DNA of 64,000 nucleotides. Source: Prevotella sp. Its GTDB lineage: Bacteria; Bacteroidota; Bacteroidia; Bacteroidales; Bacteroidaceae. The DNA lies in the NCBI GenBank assembly GCA_017847725.1, contig JAGAXW010000028.1:37237-101236 (forward strand). The letters are read 5' to 3'. Of the stretch, positions 1-9,320 are shown piece after piece. Each line of letters opens with the position of its first letter. The stretch's first letter is position 1. Position numbers and translations under genes: made by a program. The notes under the pieces are model-generated. The model ran no database searches, was not told the DNA's origin, and saw only the letters and a list, made by a program, of their open reading frames with translations.

Positions 1-459
1 GACGCAATACTGTTCGAGGGTACCATTGCCGACAACGTCAAAATGTGGGACGAGTCTATAGAAGACTACGCCATGATGATGGCCTGCAACGATGCGCAGA
101 TACATGAGGAGATCATGGAGCGCCCGAAAGCCTATCAGGGTAAGGTGGCAGAGCGCGGCAAGAACTTCAGCGGCGGCCAGCGACAGCGCATTGAGATAGC
201 TACCGCGCTGGCCAAGGAACCTACAATCCTGCTGATGGACGAGGGCACCTCGGCACTCGACCCGCAGAAGGAGGCAGAGGTGATGAAGCACCTCTATGGT
301 ATGGGCATCACCCTCATTATGATTGCGCACCGGTTATCAACCATTGCTGACTGCGATCAAATCTATGTGGTAGAACATGGGCACATCACCCAGCACGGCA
401 CCCACGACCAGTTGAGCCAGGTGGACGGGCTGTATAGTAAACTACTAAAATACGTCTGA
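1..459 (+). CDS. NHLM-type bacteriocin export ABC transporter, C-terminal fragment (5' truncated by window edge)
   Basis: The reading frame is open from base 1, so only the last 152 residues are present: the end of a nucleotide-binding domain. Visible are the ABC signature FSGGQRQR, Walker B ILLMDEGTSALD and the H-loop IAHRLST. In Walker B an acidic residue is followed by a glycine where most exporters have alanine (DEGTSALD). It ends 4 bases before a second full-length ABC exporter, a pairing known from NHLM/NHLP-leader bacteriocin systems in which one partner carries a C39 peptidase and the other does not. Whether this one has the peptidase cannot be seen because its N-terminus lies outside the window. 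Role inferred: ATP-driven export of a leader-bearing peptide across the inner membrane. Confidence 0.85.
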   Translation, partial: DAILFEGTIADNVKMWDESIEDYAMMMACNDAQIHEEIMERPKAYQGKVAERGKNFSGGQRQRIEIATALAKEPTILLMDEGTSALDPQKEAEVMKHLYGMGITLIMIAHRLSTIADCDQIYVVEHGHITQHGTHDQLSQVDGLYSKLLKYV

Positions 460-463
460 CGCG

Positions 464-2569
464 ATGATAACGAATATATTCCTTCAGCAGTTAGCCCAAC
501 GCATGGACGGCGACCGCAAGGCAATCAACCAGGCGCAGTACATCCTGCGCTCCATGATTGACAGGGAGCTATGGGAGCAGATGAAGTCGGACAAAGAACT
601 GCCATCAGACATCGAACAGATAGAGACGTTGCTGGACCGCTATAACTTTTTCTTCCGTTACATCACGCTCACCGACGGCTGGTGGACGCGCTGTACGGGC
701 AACATAATAGGGTTCCTAACCGACGACAACACTCCCGTCGTGCTCAAACCCGGCTTCACGGACTATACGTTCATCCATCCAAGGACCAGAAAACTCATGA
801 CAGCGAGCAAGCATGGCGACCTGCTGAAGAAGAAGGCGCTGATATCCTGCCCGCCTTTTAAAGAAGAGAAGCTTACCATCAAGACCATCGTCCGCCATGC
901 CGCAAGCAGCCTCTGTATGTATGACTGGATTTACAGTCTGATAGCCTGCATAGGCGTAACGCTACTGACCATGTTCACGCCATACGTGAGCAAGCTGATA
1001 TTCTCGGAGGTTATCCCCTCTGGCGAAGTCGGACTGATAGTCCCTATAGCGACGCTGCTTTTCAGTGCTGCCGCCGGATTGGTGATGGTGGAGATAGTCC
1101 GTAACCTGGTGGTAGTGCGCATCAAGGACAAGGTGGAGTATACGCTGCAGACGGCCCTGATGTCACGCCTGTTGCTGCTGCCAGCCACGTTTGCCAAGAA
1201 GTTTACGCCAGGCGACCTCTCCAACCGTCTGCTGTCGTTGTCACGCGTCAGTTCCAGCCTGACAGCCAATTTCCTGTCGACCATACTGACCTTCCTGTTC
1301 TCGACTATCATGTTCATACAGTTCTTCACCTATGGCGGGCCACTACTCTACACCGGCATCATTGTCATCTCCATACAGATTATAGCCATCATGCTGGAGT
1401 ATTATTACACCAAGAAAGTGCAGCTCAGCGTGAATGCCAGCGGGTCACACCTCATCGGCATGCTATTTTCTCTATTCTCAGGCATTCAGAAAATCAAGAC
1501 CACCGGAGCTGAGTTCCGGGCCTTCCATCAGTGGACAAAGACATATGCCCCCACAGAGGCATACAGCAGTCGCCAGCCTCTGGCCAGCTTCTATGTGACA
1601 GGTGTCAGCTATTGCCTGAAGTTCCTGCCGATGATTGTAACGATGTGGGCTGCCTGGCACTACAGGCTGTCGCTGTCCGACTATATCGCCTATTGTGCAG
1701 TATTGGGACTTGTCTGCAACGCTGTGTCCAACTTGCAGAGCATTACAAAGATTGTATCACGTCTGCTGCCAGAGATACAGCTCTGTCGTCCCATCCTTGA
1801 TGCCCAGTTGGAAGTCAGGGAAGACACCCATGTGGTAAAGACCATCACCGGCAGGCTTGACATACGCGGTCTGAAGTTCCGCTATGCCGACAATATGCCG
1901 TTGCTCTTCGACGGACTTAACCTAAGCATCAACAGCGGCGACTACATAGCTCTGGTAGGTGCATCGGGCTGCGGCAAGAGTACACTGATGCGACTGATGA
2001 TGGGACTGGAACACCCACTGGCAGGCTCCATTTTCTACGACCAGTACGACATCGAGGACATCAATCTGCGCAGTCTGAGGCACTACTGCATCGGCATCTG
2101 TATGCAGGACGGACAGCTCGTGGAAGGAACTATCCGCGACAACATCATCTTCGACAATCCACTGCTGACGGACGATGATGCATGGGAGGCGGCACGCATG
2201 GCGGCGCTCGACGAAGACATCCGAAATATGCCTTTGGGAATGGACACGCCCATCACAGTTGATGGAAAAGGCGTGTCGGGCGGACAGCGACAGCGCATAC
2301 TAATTGCACGCGCAGTGGTAAGAAAGCCCAAAGTGCTCTTCCTCGACGAAGCGACATCGGCCCTCGACAACATCAGCCAGCACGTTGTCGTTGAAAATCT
2401 GGCAAAACTGAAATGTACACGTATCGTCATTGCTCACCGACTGAGCACCATACAGCGCTGCAACCGCATCATTGTGCTGAAGGAGGGGCGTGTGGCTGCC
2501 GACGGCAGTTTCAAGGAGCTCAAGGCTCGTGGATATTTCAAGAACGATACAGAAGAACTGAAGAATTAA
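464..2569 (+). CDS. NHLM-type bacteriocin export ABC transporter permease/ATPase, full length
   Basis: 701 residues. Residues 1-150 form a cytoplasmic N-terminal region without membrane segments, about 155-430 is a six-helix exporter transmembrane domain, and about 460-690 is the nucleotide-binding domain with Walker A GASGCGKST near residue 500, signature SGGQRQR near 605, Walker B VLFLDEATSALD and H-loop IAHRLST. The long N-terminal domain lacks a C39 Cys/His peptidase pattern; this architecture fits the second, peptidase-free ATP-binding subunit of NHLM bacteriocin systems. It starts 4 bases after the preceding ABC gene, and a TolC-like gene starts 2 bases after its stop, so the four genes look co-transcribed. 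Cargo is unknown; no precursor peptide is visible downstream. Confidence 0.85.
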   Translation: MITNIFLQQLAQRMDGDRKAINQAQYILRSMIDRELWEQMKSDKELPSDIEQIETLLDRYNFFFRYITLTDGWWTRCTGNIIGFLTDDNTPVVLKPGFTDYTFIHPRTRKLMTASKHGDLLKKKALISCPPFKEEKLTIKTIVRHAASSLCMYDWIYSLIACIGVTLLTMFTPYVSKLIFSEVIPSGEVGLIVPIATLLFSAAAGLVMVEIVRNLVVVRIKDKVEYTLQTALMSRLLLLPATFAKKFTPGDLSNRLLSLSRVSSSLTANFLSTILTFLFSTIMFIQFFTYGGPLLYTGIIVISIQIIAIMLEYYYTKKVQLSVNASGSHLIGMLFSLFSGIQKIKTTGAEFRAFHQWTKTYAPTEAYSSRQPLASFYVTGVSYCLKFLPMIVTMWAAWHYRLSLSDYIAYCAVLGLVCNAVSNLQSITKIVSRLLPEIQLCRPILDAQLEVREDTHVVKTITGRLDIRGLKFRYADNMPLLFDGLNLSINSGDYIALVGASGCGKSTLMRLMMGLEHPLAGSIFYDQYDIEDINLRSLRHYCIGICMQDGQLVEGTIRDNIIFDNPLLTDDDAWEAARMAALDEDIRNMPLGMDTPITVDGKGVSGGQRQRILIARAVVRKPKVLFLDEATSALDNISQHVVVENLAKLKCTRIVIAHRLSTIQRCNRIIVLKEGRVAADGSFKELKARGYFKNDTEELKN

Positions 2570-2571
2570 AT

Positions 2572-4011
2572 ATGAGACACAGCATCTGTTTACGCCTTCT
2601 AATCGGCCTGACATGCCTCAGCATGTTTCCCATGGATGACATGGGGCAGACAACGCTAACCCTGGACGAGGTAATACGCCTTTCGCAAGACAGTAGCATC
2701 ACCGCCTTCCAGAGCCGGCAGGAATATCGTAGTCAGCAGGCATCATACGAGGCTTTCGAGGCCTTGCGAAAGCCACAACTGACGCTGAAGGTCGTACCCA
2801 ACTACACCCATATCATCAGCGACCCCAGCCGTGACTATGTTTACCTGCGCAACTTCAACATTCTCTCCACTTCCGCCCAGATGAGGCTTACTCAGAAGGT
2901 ACTGCCACTCGGCGGCGAGGCATACATCGGCACACAGGCCATCTGGAGTGAGTTTTTCCGCAAGGATGCCTCAGGATACCCACGGCAATTTGTGGCGACT
3001 CCGCTATTGGCAGGTTATAGCCATACACTGCTGGGCTACAATCCTTTCCGATGGGAGAAAAGAGTGGAGGACCAGCGCCTGGAAGCTGCGCGCCGCCAAC
3101 ATGAGTACAGTCTGCGCCGCATTGCCGAGGAAGCTGCCGTTCGCTACTTCCGGTTAGCCCGTCAGCAGCGGATGTTGCAAATGCGATTGGAGGAACTGAA
3201 TCTGAGCGACACCCTGCTTGGCATTGCCCGAGAGAAAGCGAGCATCGCCATCGTCTCACTGGCTGAGCTACACTCTATAGAGGTACAAAAACAAAATGCA
3301 GCCAACCTGCTGGCAATGGCGCGTCAAGACGAACAGAAGGCCAGGACTGAACTGGCATCCTTCCTGCGGATAAACCCAATACCCACCGACCTGCCTCTAC
3401 TGCCCATACCTGATGCTCCTCCAACCAGCTATACGCTGGACAGGGTTGCCGAACTTGCAAAGAACAACAGTCCGGCCTACCAGCAGCAGTTGGCAGAACT
3501 GACCGAAGCCCGTCATCATGAAGACAAGGCACAAAAAGAGCGGGGCCTCAACGTTGGAGTCGACCTCAATCTGGGACTACAGCAAGTCAACACAGCCTTT
3601 GGAAATGCCTATAAAAACCAGCAACTGTATGCTTTAGGAACCGTTCAGATTTCTATACCCCTGATGGACCATGGTGCAGCCAAGAAACGACATGTTGCCG
3701 CTGTCAACTGGGTAGAGCGCCAGGAGTCGGCACTCCATGAGGTGGAACGCCAGTTGGCTGAAGATGCCACCATGACCCTGCAGAAACTACAAACCAGCAG
3801 GATGATGCTTACAACCACCCAACAGACCGTATCCCTGGCGGAAGAGGCATTCAACGAGACGGCCGACAACTATGCCAACGGCCTCTGTGACATCAACACC
3901 TTCACCCTGGCGCAGTCGCGGCGGTCTACGGCTTACATCAACTACCTGTCGATTATGGAAGAATTCTGGACAAATTACTATCATCTACAAACTCTCATAA
4001 ACTATGAATAA
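2572..4011 (+). CDS. TolC-like outer membrane efflux protein
   Basis: About 479 residues from ATG 2572, chosen because it begins a signal peptide (MRHSICLRLLIGLTCLS) right after the upstream stop; the longer in-frame extension overlaps the ABC gene. The mature protein begins with the typical outer-membrane-factor motif LTLDEVIRLSQD and contains two repeated helical halves, with long coiled-coil stretches near residues 180-310 and 380-470. Role by family: trimeric outer-membrane channel that completes a tripartite exporter. Context (two NHLM ABC genes upstream, a membrane-fusion lipoprotein downstream with 8-nt overlap) says it exports the cargo of those ABC proteins to the outside. Confidence 0.88.
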   Translation: MRHSICLRLLIGLTCLSMFPMDDMGQTTLTLDEVIRLSQDSSITAFQSRQEYRSQQASYEAFEALRKPQLTLKVVPNYTHIISDPSRDYVYLRNFNILSTSAQMRLTQKVLPLGGEAYIGTQAIWSEFFRKDASGYPRQFVATPLLAGYSHTLLGYNPFRWEKRVEDQRLEAARRQHEYSLRRIAEEAAVRYFRLARQQRMLQMRLEELNLSDTLLGIAREKASIAIVSLAELHSIEVQKQNAANLLAMARQDEQKARTELASFLRINPIPTDLPLLPIPDAPPTSYTLDRVAELAKNNSPAYQQQLAELTEARHHEDKAQKERGLNVGVDLNLGLQQVNTAFGNAYKNQQLYALGTVQISIPLMDHGAAKKRHVAAVNWVERQESALHEVERQLAEDATMTLQKLQTSRMMLTTTQQTVSLAEEAFNETADNYANGLCDINTFTLAQSRRSTAYINYLSIMEEFWTNYYHLQTLINYE

Positions 4012-4843
4012 GAATATGCGTTTTTTATTGATAGGCATCTCCCTTATCCTCTTCTCTGCCTGCCAGCAGAAGAAGGAAGAAGAGCATACTGGCTCAGCGC
4101 AGACAGGCACGACGCCTGTGGAATCGGCAGAAGCCACATCCGACCAGCAAGTTGAGAACCATTCAGCTGTCACCAAAGGAAAGATAGAAGCCATACGTGA
4201 GATTCCAGTCTATAGCCGTATTGCCGAACAGATAGTCATGTTCGCCATCGAAGGGACCGGACAGGAAATCAGGAAAGGCCAGGTTGTAGCACGACTGAGC
4301 GACGCTGCCCTACAGGAGAAAATCCTTCACAGCCGTGCCAAGCTGGAGAAAGCTGAATTCCAGTATCAGGCAATACTGATGGGGCAGGGCTATAAGCACG
4401 ACCATCTGGATGCCGCCCCTGACAAAATCAAGCAACTGGCACGTATTAATAGTGGCTATAACGAAGCCCTGGCCGAGTTGCACGAACTGCAACACACACT
4501 GTCCTATTACACCATCACAGCCCCCATTTCCGGCTATGTATCACAAATCAGCAATACGCTTTACGGAGCAGCCAAGCCCGGCGAGCCCCTCTTCTATATT
4601 GTGGATATAGAACATCTGAAGGTCAGTTTCGACGTGCTCGAAAACGAGCTGGCTAAATACGAGAATGGAGCCAGCCTCTCCGTCTCTACCCTTACCTTCC
4701 CGTCCGAGCATCACACGGCAATCGTTTCGGCCATCGATCCAGTCATCGGCGCCAATGGCATGGCACATATCGAAGCGACCCTGAAACCACATCCCCATCT
4801 GCTGCCAGGCATGACGGCCTTCATCACCATTGCAACTCCATAA
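4004..4843 (+). CDS. Periplasmic adaptor (membrane fusion protein) lipoprotein, HlyD/AcrA-like
   Basis: 279 residues with a lipoprotein signal ending in the lipobox LFSAC, so Cys19 is the likely lipidated residue. Then a Ser/Thr/Glu-rich linker (to about 50), a biotinyl-lipoyl half-motif (GQEIRKGQVVARLSDAAL), an alpha-hairpin of about 75 residues, the second half (ITAPISGYVSQI) and a beta-barrel domain ending in LLPGMTAFITI. It overlaps the TolC-like gene by 8 nt. It is shorter than usual HlyD proteins and lipid-anchored like RND adaptors rather than membrane-spanning, which is unusual for a partner of a peptidase-type ABC exporter. Last gene of the export operon; an intergenic promoter region follows. 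Confidence 0.82.
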   Translation: MNKNMRFLLIGISLILFSACQQKKEEEHTGSAQTGTTPVESAEATSDQQVENHSAVTKGKIEAIREIPVYSRIAEQIVMFAIEGTGQEIRKGQVVARLSDAALQEKILHSRAKLEKAEFQYQAILMGQGYKHDHLDAAPDKIKQLARINSGYNEALAELHELQHTLSYYTITAPISGYVSQISNTLYGAAKPGEPLFYIVDIEHLKVSFDVLENELAKYENGASLSVSTLTFPSEHHTAIVSAIDPVIGANGMAHIEATLKPHPHLLPGMTAFITIATP

Positions 4844-4909
4844 GATAACAAACATGAGGCGAATTGCGTTAATCTTCCCAAATCGCTTCCGTATGTCAGC
4901 ATTATTTCG

Positions 4910-4917
4910 TAACTTTG
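4910..4917 (+). promoter_or_regulatory. Bacteroidetes -7 promoter box upstream of metG
   Basis: TAACTTTG matches TAnnTTTG and lies 25 bases before the metG ATG. No convincing -33 TTG is seen at the expected distance, so this is supported by the -7 box and position only. Confidence 0.5.
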
Positions 4918-4942
4918 CGGGCAAAATAAATAAAAAAAAGAT

Positions 4943-7024
4943 ATGACAGAAAAGAAATTTAAGAGAACCACCGTGACATCGGCCCTGCCGTATGCCAACG
5001 GCGGTGTACACATAGGCCACCTGGCCGGTGTCTACGTGCCCGCCGACATCTATGTACGCTATCTGCGACTGAAGAAGGAGGATGTATTGTTCGTAGGCGG
5101 CAGCGACGAACACGGCGTACCCATCACCGTGCGCGCCCGCAAGGAGGGCATCACCCCGCAGGACGTGGTAGACCGCTACCACAAGATGATCAAGGACTCG
5201 TTCCGCGAGTTCGGTATCTCGTTCGACGTCTACAGCCGCACCACCAGCGAGACGCACCACAAGTTTGCGGCCGAGTGGTTCCGCAAGCTCTACGACGAGG
5301 GCAAGCTGGTGGAGGAGACTACCGAGCAGCTGTATGACGAGGAGGCCAAGCAGTTTCTGGCCGACCGCTACGTTGTGGGCGAGTGCCCCCACTGTCACAA
5401 CGAGGGTGCCTACGGCGACCAGTGTGAGAAGTGCGGTCGCGACCTGTCGCCCACGGAGCTCATCAATCCCAAGTCGACCATCAGCGGCTCCACACCCGTG
5501 CTGCGCAAGACCAAGAACTGGTATCTGCCGCTGAACGAGTATCAGGACTGGCTGAAGCAGTGGATTCTGGAGGAGCACAAGGAGTGGCGCCCCAACGTCT
5601 ACGGACAGTGCAAGTCGTGGCTCGACATGGACCTGCAGCCCCGCGCCATGACGCGCGACCTCGACTGGGGCATCCCCGTGCCCGTGGAGGATGCCGACGG
5701 CAAGGTGCTCTACGTATGGTTCGACGCCCCCATCGGCTATGTCTCGAACACCAAGGAGCTCTGCGAGAAGGAGCCCGAGAAGTGGGGCACATGGCAGCAG
5801 TGGTGGCAGGACGAGGAGACGCGCCTCATCCACTTCATCGGCAAGGACAACATCGTCTTCCACTGCATCATCTTCCCCGTCATGATGAAGGCACACGGAG
5901 GGTATATCATGCCCGACAACGTGCCGGCCAACGAGTTCCTGAACCTGGAGAACGACAAGATATCGACCTCGCGCAACTGGGCCGTCTGGCTGCACGAGTA
6001 CCTTGAGGACATGCCCGGCAAGCAGGACGTATTAAGATATGTGCTGACGGCCAATGCCCCCGAGACCAAGGACAACAACTTCACGTGGAAGGACTTCCAG
6101 GACCGCAACAACAACGAGCTGGTGGCTGTCTACGGCAACTTCGTCAACCGCGCCCTGCAACTGACAAAGAAGTATTGGGGCGGCGTCGTGCCTGCCTGCG
6201 GCGAGCTGCAGGAGGTCGACAAGACGGCCTTGGCCGAGTTCAAGGACGTGAAGCAGAAGGTGGAGGCGCTGCTCGACCAGTTCAAGTTCCGCGACGCCCA
6301 GTTTGAGGCCATGAACCTGGCCCGCATCGGCAACCGCTACATCACCGAGTGTGAGCCGTGGAAGGTGTGGAAGCAGGACCCCAAGCGCTGCGAGACCATC
6401 CTGAACATCTGTCTGCAGCTGACCGCCAACCTCGCCATCGCCTTCGAGCCCTTCCTGCCCTTCTCGAGCAAGAAGCTGCGCGAGATGCTGAACATGGAGA
6501 GCTTCGAGTGGGACCAGCTGGGCTCGACCGACCTCCTCAGTGCCGGACACCAACTGGGCGAACCCGCCCTGCTTTTTGAGAAGATCGAGGACGACGTCAT
6601 CCAGAAACAGTTAGACAAGCTGGAGGCCACGAAGAAGGCCAACGAGGCGCTTAACAATTCGCAGTCGGCAATTAGCCCACAGCCCATCAAGGACACCGTC
6701 AGCTTCGACGACTTCGAGAAGCTCGACATCCGCGTGGGCCTCATCAAGGACTGCCAGAAGGTGAAGAAGTCGAAGAAGCTGCTGCAGTTCACCATCGACG
6801 ACGGCACCGGCACCGACCGCACTATCCTCAGCGGCATCGCCGCCTTCTACGACGACCCCAGCGTGCTCGTCGGCAAGCGCATCCTCTTCGTCGCCAACTT
6901 CGAGCCTCGCAAGATGATGGGCATCGAGAGCCAGGGCATGATACTCTCGGCCGTCGACTTCGACGAGAGCCTCAGCGTGGTGACCACCACCAAGGACGTC
7001 AAGCCCGGCAGTCAGGTAGGATAA
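4943..7024 (+). CDS. metG: Methionyl-tRNA synthetase
   Basis: 693 residues. Charges tRNA-Met with methionine in the cytoplasm. The class I signature appears as HIGHL near residue 22, the zinc knuckle as [18 protein letters not shown] near 148-165, and the KMSKS loop as the variant KISTS near residue 339. A DALR-type anticodon-binding helical domain follows (about 385-560), and residues about 585-693 are an EMAP/Trbp111-like tRNA-binding domain ([17 protein letters not shown]), which lets MetRS dimerise. The ATG follows an A-rich leader typical of this phylum. Codon usage is strongly GC-rich in third position, which creates long antisense open frames over the gene. Confidence 0.97.
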   Translation: MTEKKFKRTTVTSALPYANGGVHIGHLAGVYVPADIYVRYLRLKKEDVLFVGGSDEHGVPITVRARKEGITPQDVVDRYHKMIKDSFREFGISFDVYSRTTSETHHKFAAEWFRKLYDEGKLVEETTEQLYDEEAKQFLADRYVVGECPHCHNEGAYGDQCEKCGRDLSPTELINPKSTISGSTPVLRKTKNWYLPLNEYQDWLKQWILEEHKEWRPNVYGQCKSWLDMDLQPRAMTRDLDWGIPVPVEDADGKVLYVWFDAPIGYVSNTKELCEKEPEKWGTWQQWWQDEETRLIHFIGKDNIVFHCIIFPVMMKAHGGYIMPDNVPANEFLNLENDKISTSRNWAVWLHEYLEDMPGKQDVLRYVLTANAPETKDNNFTWKDFQDRNNNELVAVYGNFVNRALQLTKKYWGGVVPACGELQEVDKTALAEFKDVKQKVEALLDQFKFRDAQFEAMNLARIGNRYITECEPWKVWKQDPKRCETILNICLQLTANLAIAFEPFLPFSSKKLREMLNMESFEWDQLGSTDLLSAGHQLGEPALLFEKIEDDVIQKQLDKLEATKKANEALNNSQSAISPQPIKDTVSFDDFEKLDIRVGLIKDCQKVKKSKKLLQFTIDDGTGTDRTILSGIAAFYDDPSVLVGKRILFVANFEPRKMMGIESQGMILSAVDFDESLSVVTTTKDVKPGSQVG

Positions 7025-7034
7025 GGAGCGCGCC

Positions 7035-8054
7035 ATGAGCCACACCAACTATATAGCCACCTGGTTCTACAAGGAGAACAGCAGCGAGGCCAGCTACTAT
7101 CCCCAGCTGGGGCGGCGTGGCGACTCGCCGCTGCTGCACTCGGTGTACATGAAGATACAGATACCCTTCTTCGTCACCTTTGCCCACTACAACCCCGACG
7201 CGCGCCTGCTCTTCTTCACCAATACCGACCAGCTGCCGCCCTACCTCATGGAACTGTTCGCCCAGCACAACGTCGAGCTGGTAAGGCTGGACTACCACTG
7301 TGCGCCGCCCAAGGGGTGGCACTCGGCATGGACGAACCAGTTCTACCTCTACGACATCTTGCAGTACATGGGCAAACGCATGGAGCACGACGACGTGCTG
7401 CTGGTGAGCGACGCCGACTGCATCTGCCAGCGCTCGCTGGCTCCCTTCTTCGACGAGGTGCGCCAGAAGGGCAGCGGACTCTACGACATCTACGGGCGCG
7501 ACGAGTGGGAGGTGAACGGCGTGAACGGCCAGCTGATGGCCGACATCTACGAAGGCGCCTTCGGCACGCCACCGAGTGCGCCCATGCGCTACTACGGCGG
7601 CGACTTCATTGCGCTGCGCGGCGACAAGGTGGAGGCGGTCAACGAGGCCTACCGGCAGCTGTGGCCCTATAACCTGAAACGGTTTGGCGACGGACTGCCC
7701 AAGCTGAACGAAGAGGCCCACCTGATGAGCACGCTGGCCGAACGGCTGGCTCTGGGAAACGCCGTGGCCAACGGCTACTTCAAACGCATCTGGACACACC
7801 CTGACTTCAACAACTGTCAGCCTGCCGACCGCCTGCTCACCGTATGGCACCTGCCCTACGAGAAGCGCCGCGGCCTCACCTATTTATATAATATGCTTTG
7901 CCACGACGGCTACCGCATCACCGACGAGCAGCAGTTCTGGGACAAGGCGTCGTACTACTGTGGCGTACCCACAGTGACGCGCCGCAAGAAGCTGCGCGAC
8001 CTGATGCAGAAGGTCAGCGACATTCTCTTCAGCGTCCGAACAGGTATTTCTTGA
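7035..8054 (+). CDS. Glycosyltransferase-like protein (GT-A type, DxD motif)
   Basis: 339 residues, no signal peptide. A central LLVSDADCICQRSL segment carries the DAD-type metal-binding motif of GT-A enzymes, and YYGGDFIALRG downstream resembles an acceptor/donor loop. The N-terminal part has a Rossmann-like pattern (FFVTFAHYNPDARLLFFTN). I cannot assign the family or sugar. It begins 10 bases after metG and runs the same way, so it may be read through from metG. Its last 26 bases overlap the 3' end of the convergent acyltransferase gene. Cell-surface glycan synthesis is a reasonable inference, not shown. Confidence 0.62.
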   Translation: MSHTNYIATWFYKENSSEASYYPQLGRRGDSPLLHSVYMKIQIPFFVTFAHYNPDARLLFFTNTDQLPPYLMELFAQHNVELVRLDYHCAPPKGWHSAWTNQFYLYDILQYMGKRMEHDDVLLVSDADCICQRSLAPFFDEVRQKGSGLYDIYGRDEWEVNGVNGQLMADIYEGAFGTPPSAPMRYYGGDFIALRGDKVEAVNEAYRQLWPYNLKRFGDGLPKLNEEAHLMSTLAERLALGNAVANGYFKRIWTHPDFNNCQPADRLLTVWHLPYEKRRGLTYLYNMLCHDGYRITDEQQFWDKASYYCGVPTVTRRKKLRDLMQKVSDILFSVRTGIS

Positions 8055-9117
8055 AGAACGGACTGACGCGCAGGATGTTGCTGGAGATGATGCAGAACAC
8101 GATGACCAGCAGCGCGATGAAGACGCTCAGCGTCGTGTCGATGATGAAGTTGTGGCGGTAGGTCTGGAAAAACGAGCCCACGCCGGGCAGGTTCGGCATG
8201 AAGAGGAAGTGGATAAGGTAGATGTCGAGTGTGCGCCTGCCGATATACTGCAAGCTATTGCCTATCACCGTCATCCGCGTAAAATACTTGTCGTAATGGC
8301 GGAAATACATGAACACTATGGTCAGCAGGATAAACTTGGCCAACGTCTGTGGCAGATTGGTCCATGCCATGCGCAACGTGTGCCACTTGAGCACGTCGAG
8401 CGTGCAGAAGACGACCAGCACCACGATGACGGGATAGAACCACTTAGAGTCCATGACCTGCTGGGCCTGATGCCAGTAGCGGTGCACGATGTTACCGAAG
8501 AGGAAGAAGGGCATATACTGCATCACCTGAATCAGGCTGCTGTCGTTCAGGAACGTCGTCGGAAGGGTGCCGCGATAGCCGTTGGCCCACCAGAAATACT
8601 TGGGCAGGTAGCACGACTCGTAGACCAGCAGAGAAACGACGAAGAACAGCAGGATAGGGATGCACGACTGCCACTTGACCTTGCTCTCGAGATAGGCAAA
8701 GGCATAATAAATGAGGAACATGTAAAGCAGCGCCAGCGTAAACCAATACCCCCCTTTAGTGGAAGAGTGGAACATCTCGACAACGCCCGTCGCAAAGTCG
8801 GGCTTGACGACGGCCGCAAAGAAGAAGAAGAACACCACGGTGGGTATAATCTGTATGCGCAGCTTCTTACCCGTCATACGGCACAGCGTCGGCAGGTCCC
8901 AGTGGAGCGAAGCCTTGTAGGCCAGGAATCCGCTAATGAAGAAGAACAGCGGCATGCGGAACAGCATGAGAAAGGGCAGCGACGACGACACCTTGGCGGA
9001 CTGCAGGAACCCTATCTGGGCGACGTGATTGGCCACCACGAGTATCATCGTGAAGCCGCGCATGGCATCGAGCCACTCCAGGCGTGGCTTCTTCACGGGC
9101 TGAACATTCGTTTCCAT
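8029..9117 (-). CDS. Acyltransferase family 3 membrane protein
   Basis: 362 residues with about ten predicted membrane helices. The N-terminus has the family hallmark RLEWLDAMRGFTMILVV, with the R/H-containing loop after helix 1 (VVANHVAQIG), followed by FFISGFLAYK. By family it transfers acyl groups (for example acetyl or succinyl) from the cytoplasm onto extracytoplasmic sugars. Its 3' end overlaps the glycosyltransferase-like gene by 26 nt in convergent orientation. A full promoter (TTTG-N19-TAACTTTG) lies 34 bases upstream inside a palindromic repeat. Substrate unknown. Confidence 0.82.
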   Translation of the reverse strand: METNVQPVKKPRLEWLDAMRGFTMILVVANHVAQIGFLQSAKVSSSLPFLMLFRMPLFFFISGFLAYKASLHWDLPTLCRMTGKKLRIQIIPTVVFFFFFAAVVKPDFATGVVEMFHSSTKGGYWFTLALLYMFLIYYAFAYLESKVKWQSCIPILLFFVVSLLVYESCYLPKYFWWANGYRGTLPTTFLNDSSLIQVMQYMPFFLFGNIVHRYWHQAQQVMDSKWFYPVIVVLVVFCTLDVLKWHTLRMAWTNLPQTLAKFILLTIVFMYFRHYDKYFTRMTVIGNSLQYIGRRTLDIYLIHFLFMPNLPGVGSFFQTYRHNFIIDTTLSVFIALLVIVFCIISSNILRVSPFFKKYLFGR

Positions 9118-9150
9118 TTCTGACAGATTGGCTTATTCGTTATTCTGCGG

Positions 9151-9181
9151 CAAAGTTACGAAAAGTCGAGCGAAGAACAAA
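9151..9181 (-). promoter_or_regulatory. Promoter of the acyltransferase gene, inside repeat copy 1
   Basis: Read on the minus strand: -33 TTTG (complement of 9178-9181), 19-base spacer, -7 TAACTTTG (complement of 9151-9158). The start codon is at 9117. An identical arrangement occurs in repeat copy 2 (9234-9264). Confidence 0.6.
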
Positions 9182-9219
9182 ACAAACTCGTTTGTTTTTT
9201 CTTCCGAGACGGAGTAACT
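9154..9219. repeat. Palindromic repeat, copy 1
   Basis: 66-bp unit bounded by AGTTAC at the left and GTAACT at the right. Its core is the hairpin AAACAAA-CTCG-TTTGTTT (9180-9197), extended outward by GAAGAA/TTCTTC. It is followed 17 bases later by a second diverged copy in the same orientation. Confidence 0.7.
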
Positions 9220-9236
9220 TGGCGCTGCAAGCGCAA

Positions 9237-9299
9237 AGTTACGAAAAATCGAGAGCAAAACAAAGAAACTCATTTCTTTTTTTCCAAGACAGAGTAACT
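9237..9299. repeat. Palindromic repeat, copy 2
   Basis: 63-bp unit with the same outer arms (AGTTAC/GTAACT). Its core is AAAGAAA-CTCA-TTTCTTT (9262-9279): relative to copy 1, C-to-G on one arm is matched by G-to-C on the other, so pairing is preserved. The minus-strand TTTG-N19-TAACTTTG is conserved as well. Confidence 0.7.
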
Positions 9300-9320
9300 G
9301 TCCCAAAAAGTCGTACGATA

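Noticed and set aside
4541-5995. 484-residue minus-strand open frame over metG
   Set aside because: Antisense shadow of metG caused by its GC-rich third positions; the product has no family pattern and metG is unambiguous.
9149-9300. CRISPR-like repeat
   Set aside because: Only two copies, internally palindromic and diverged, with no spacer regularity and no cas genes.
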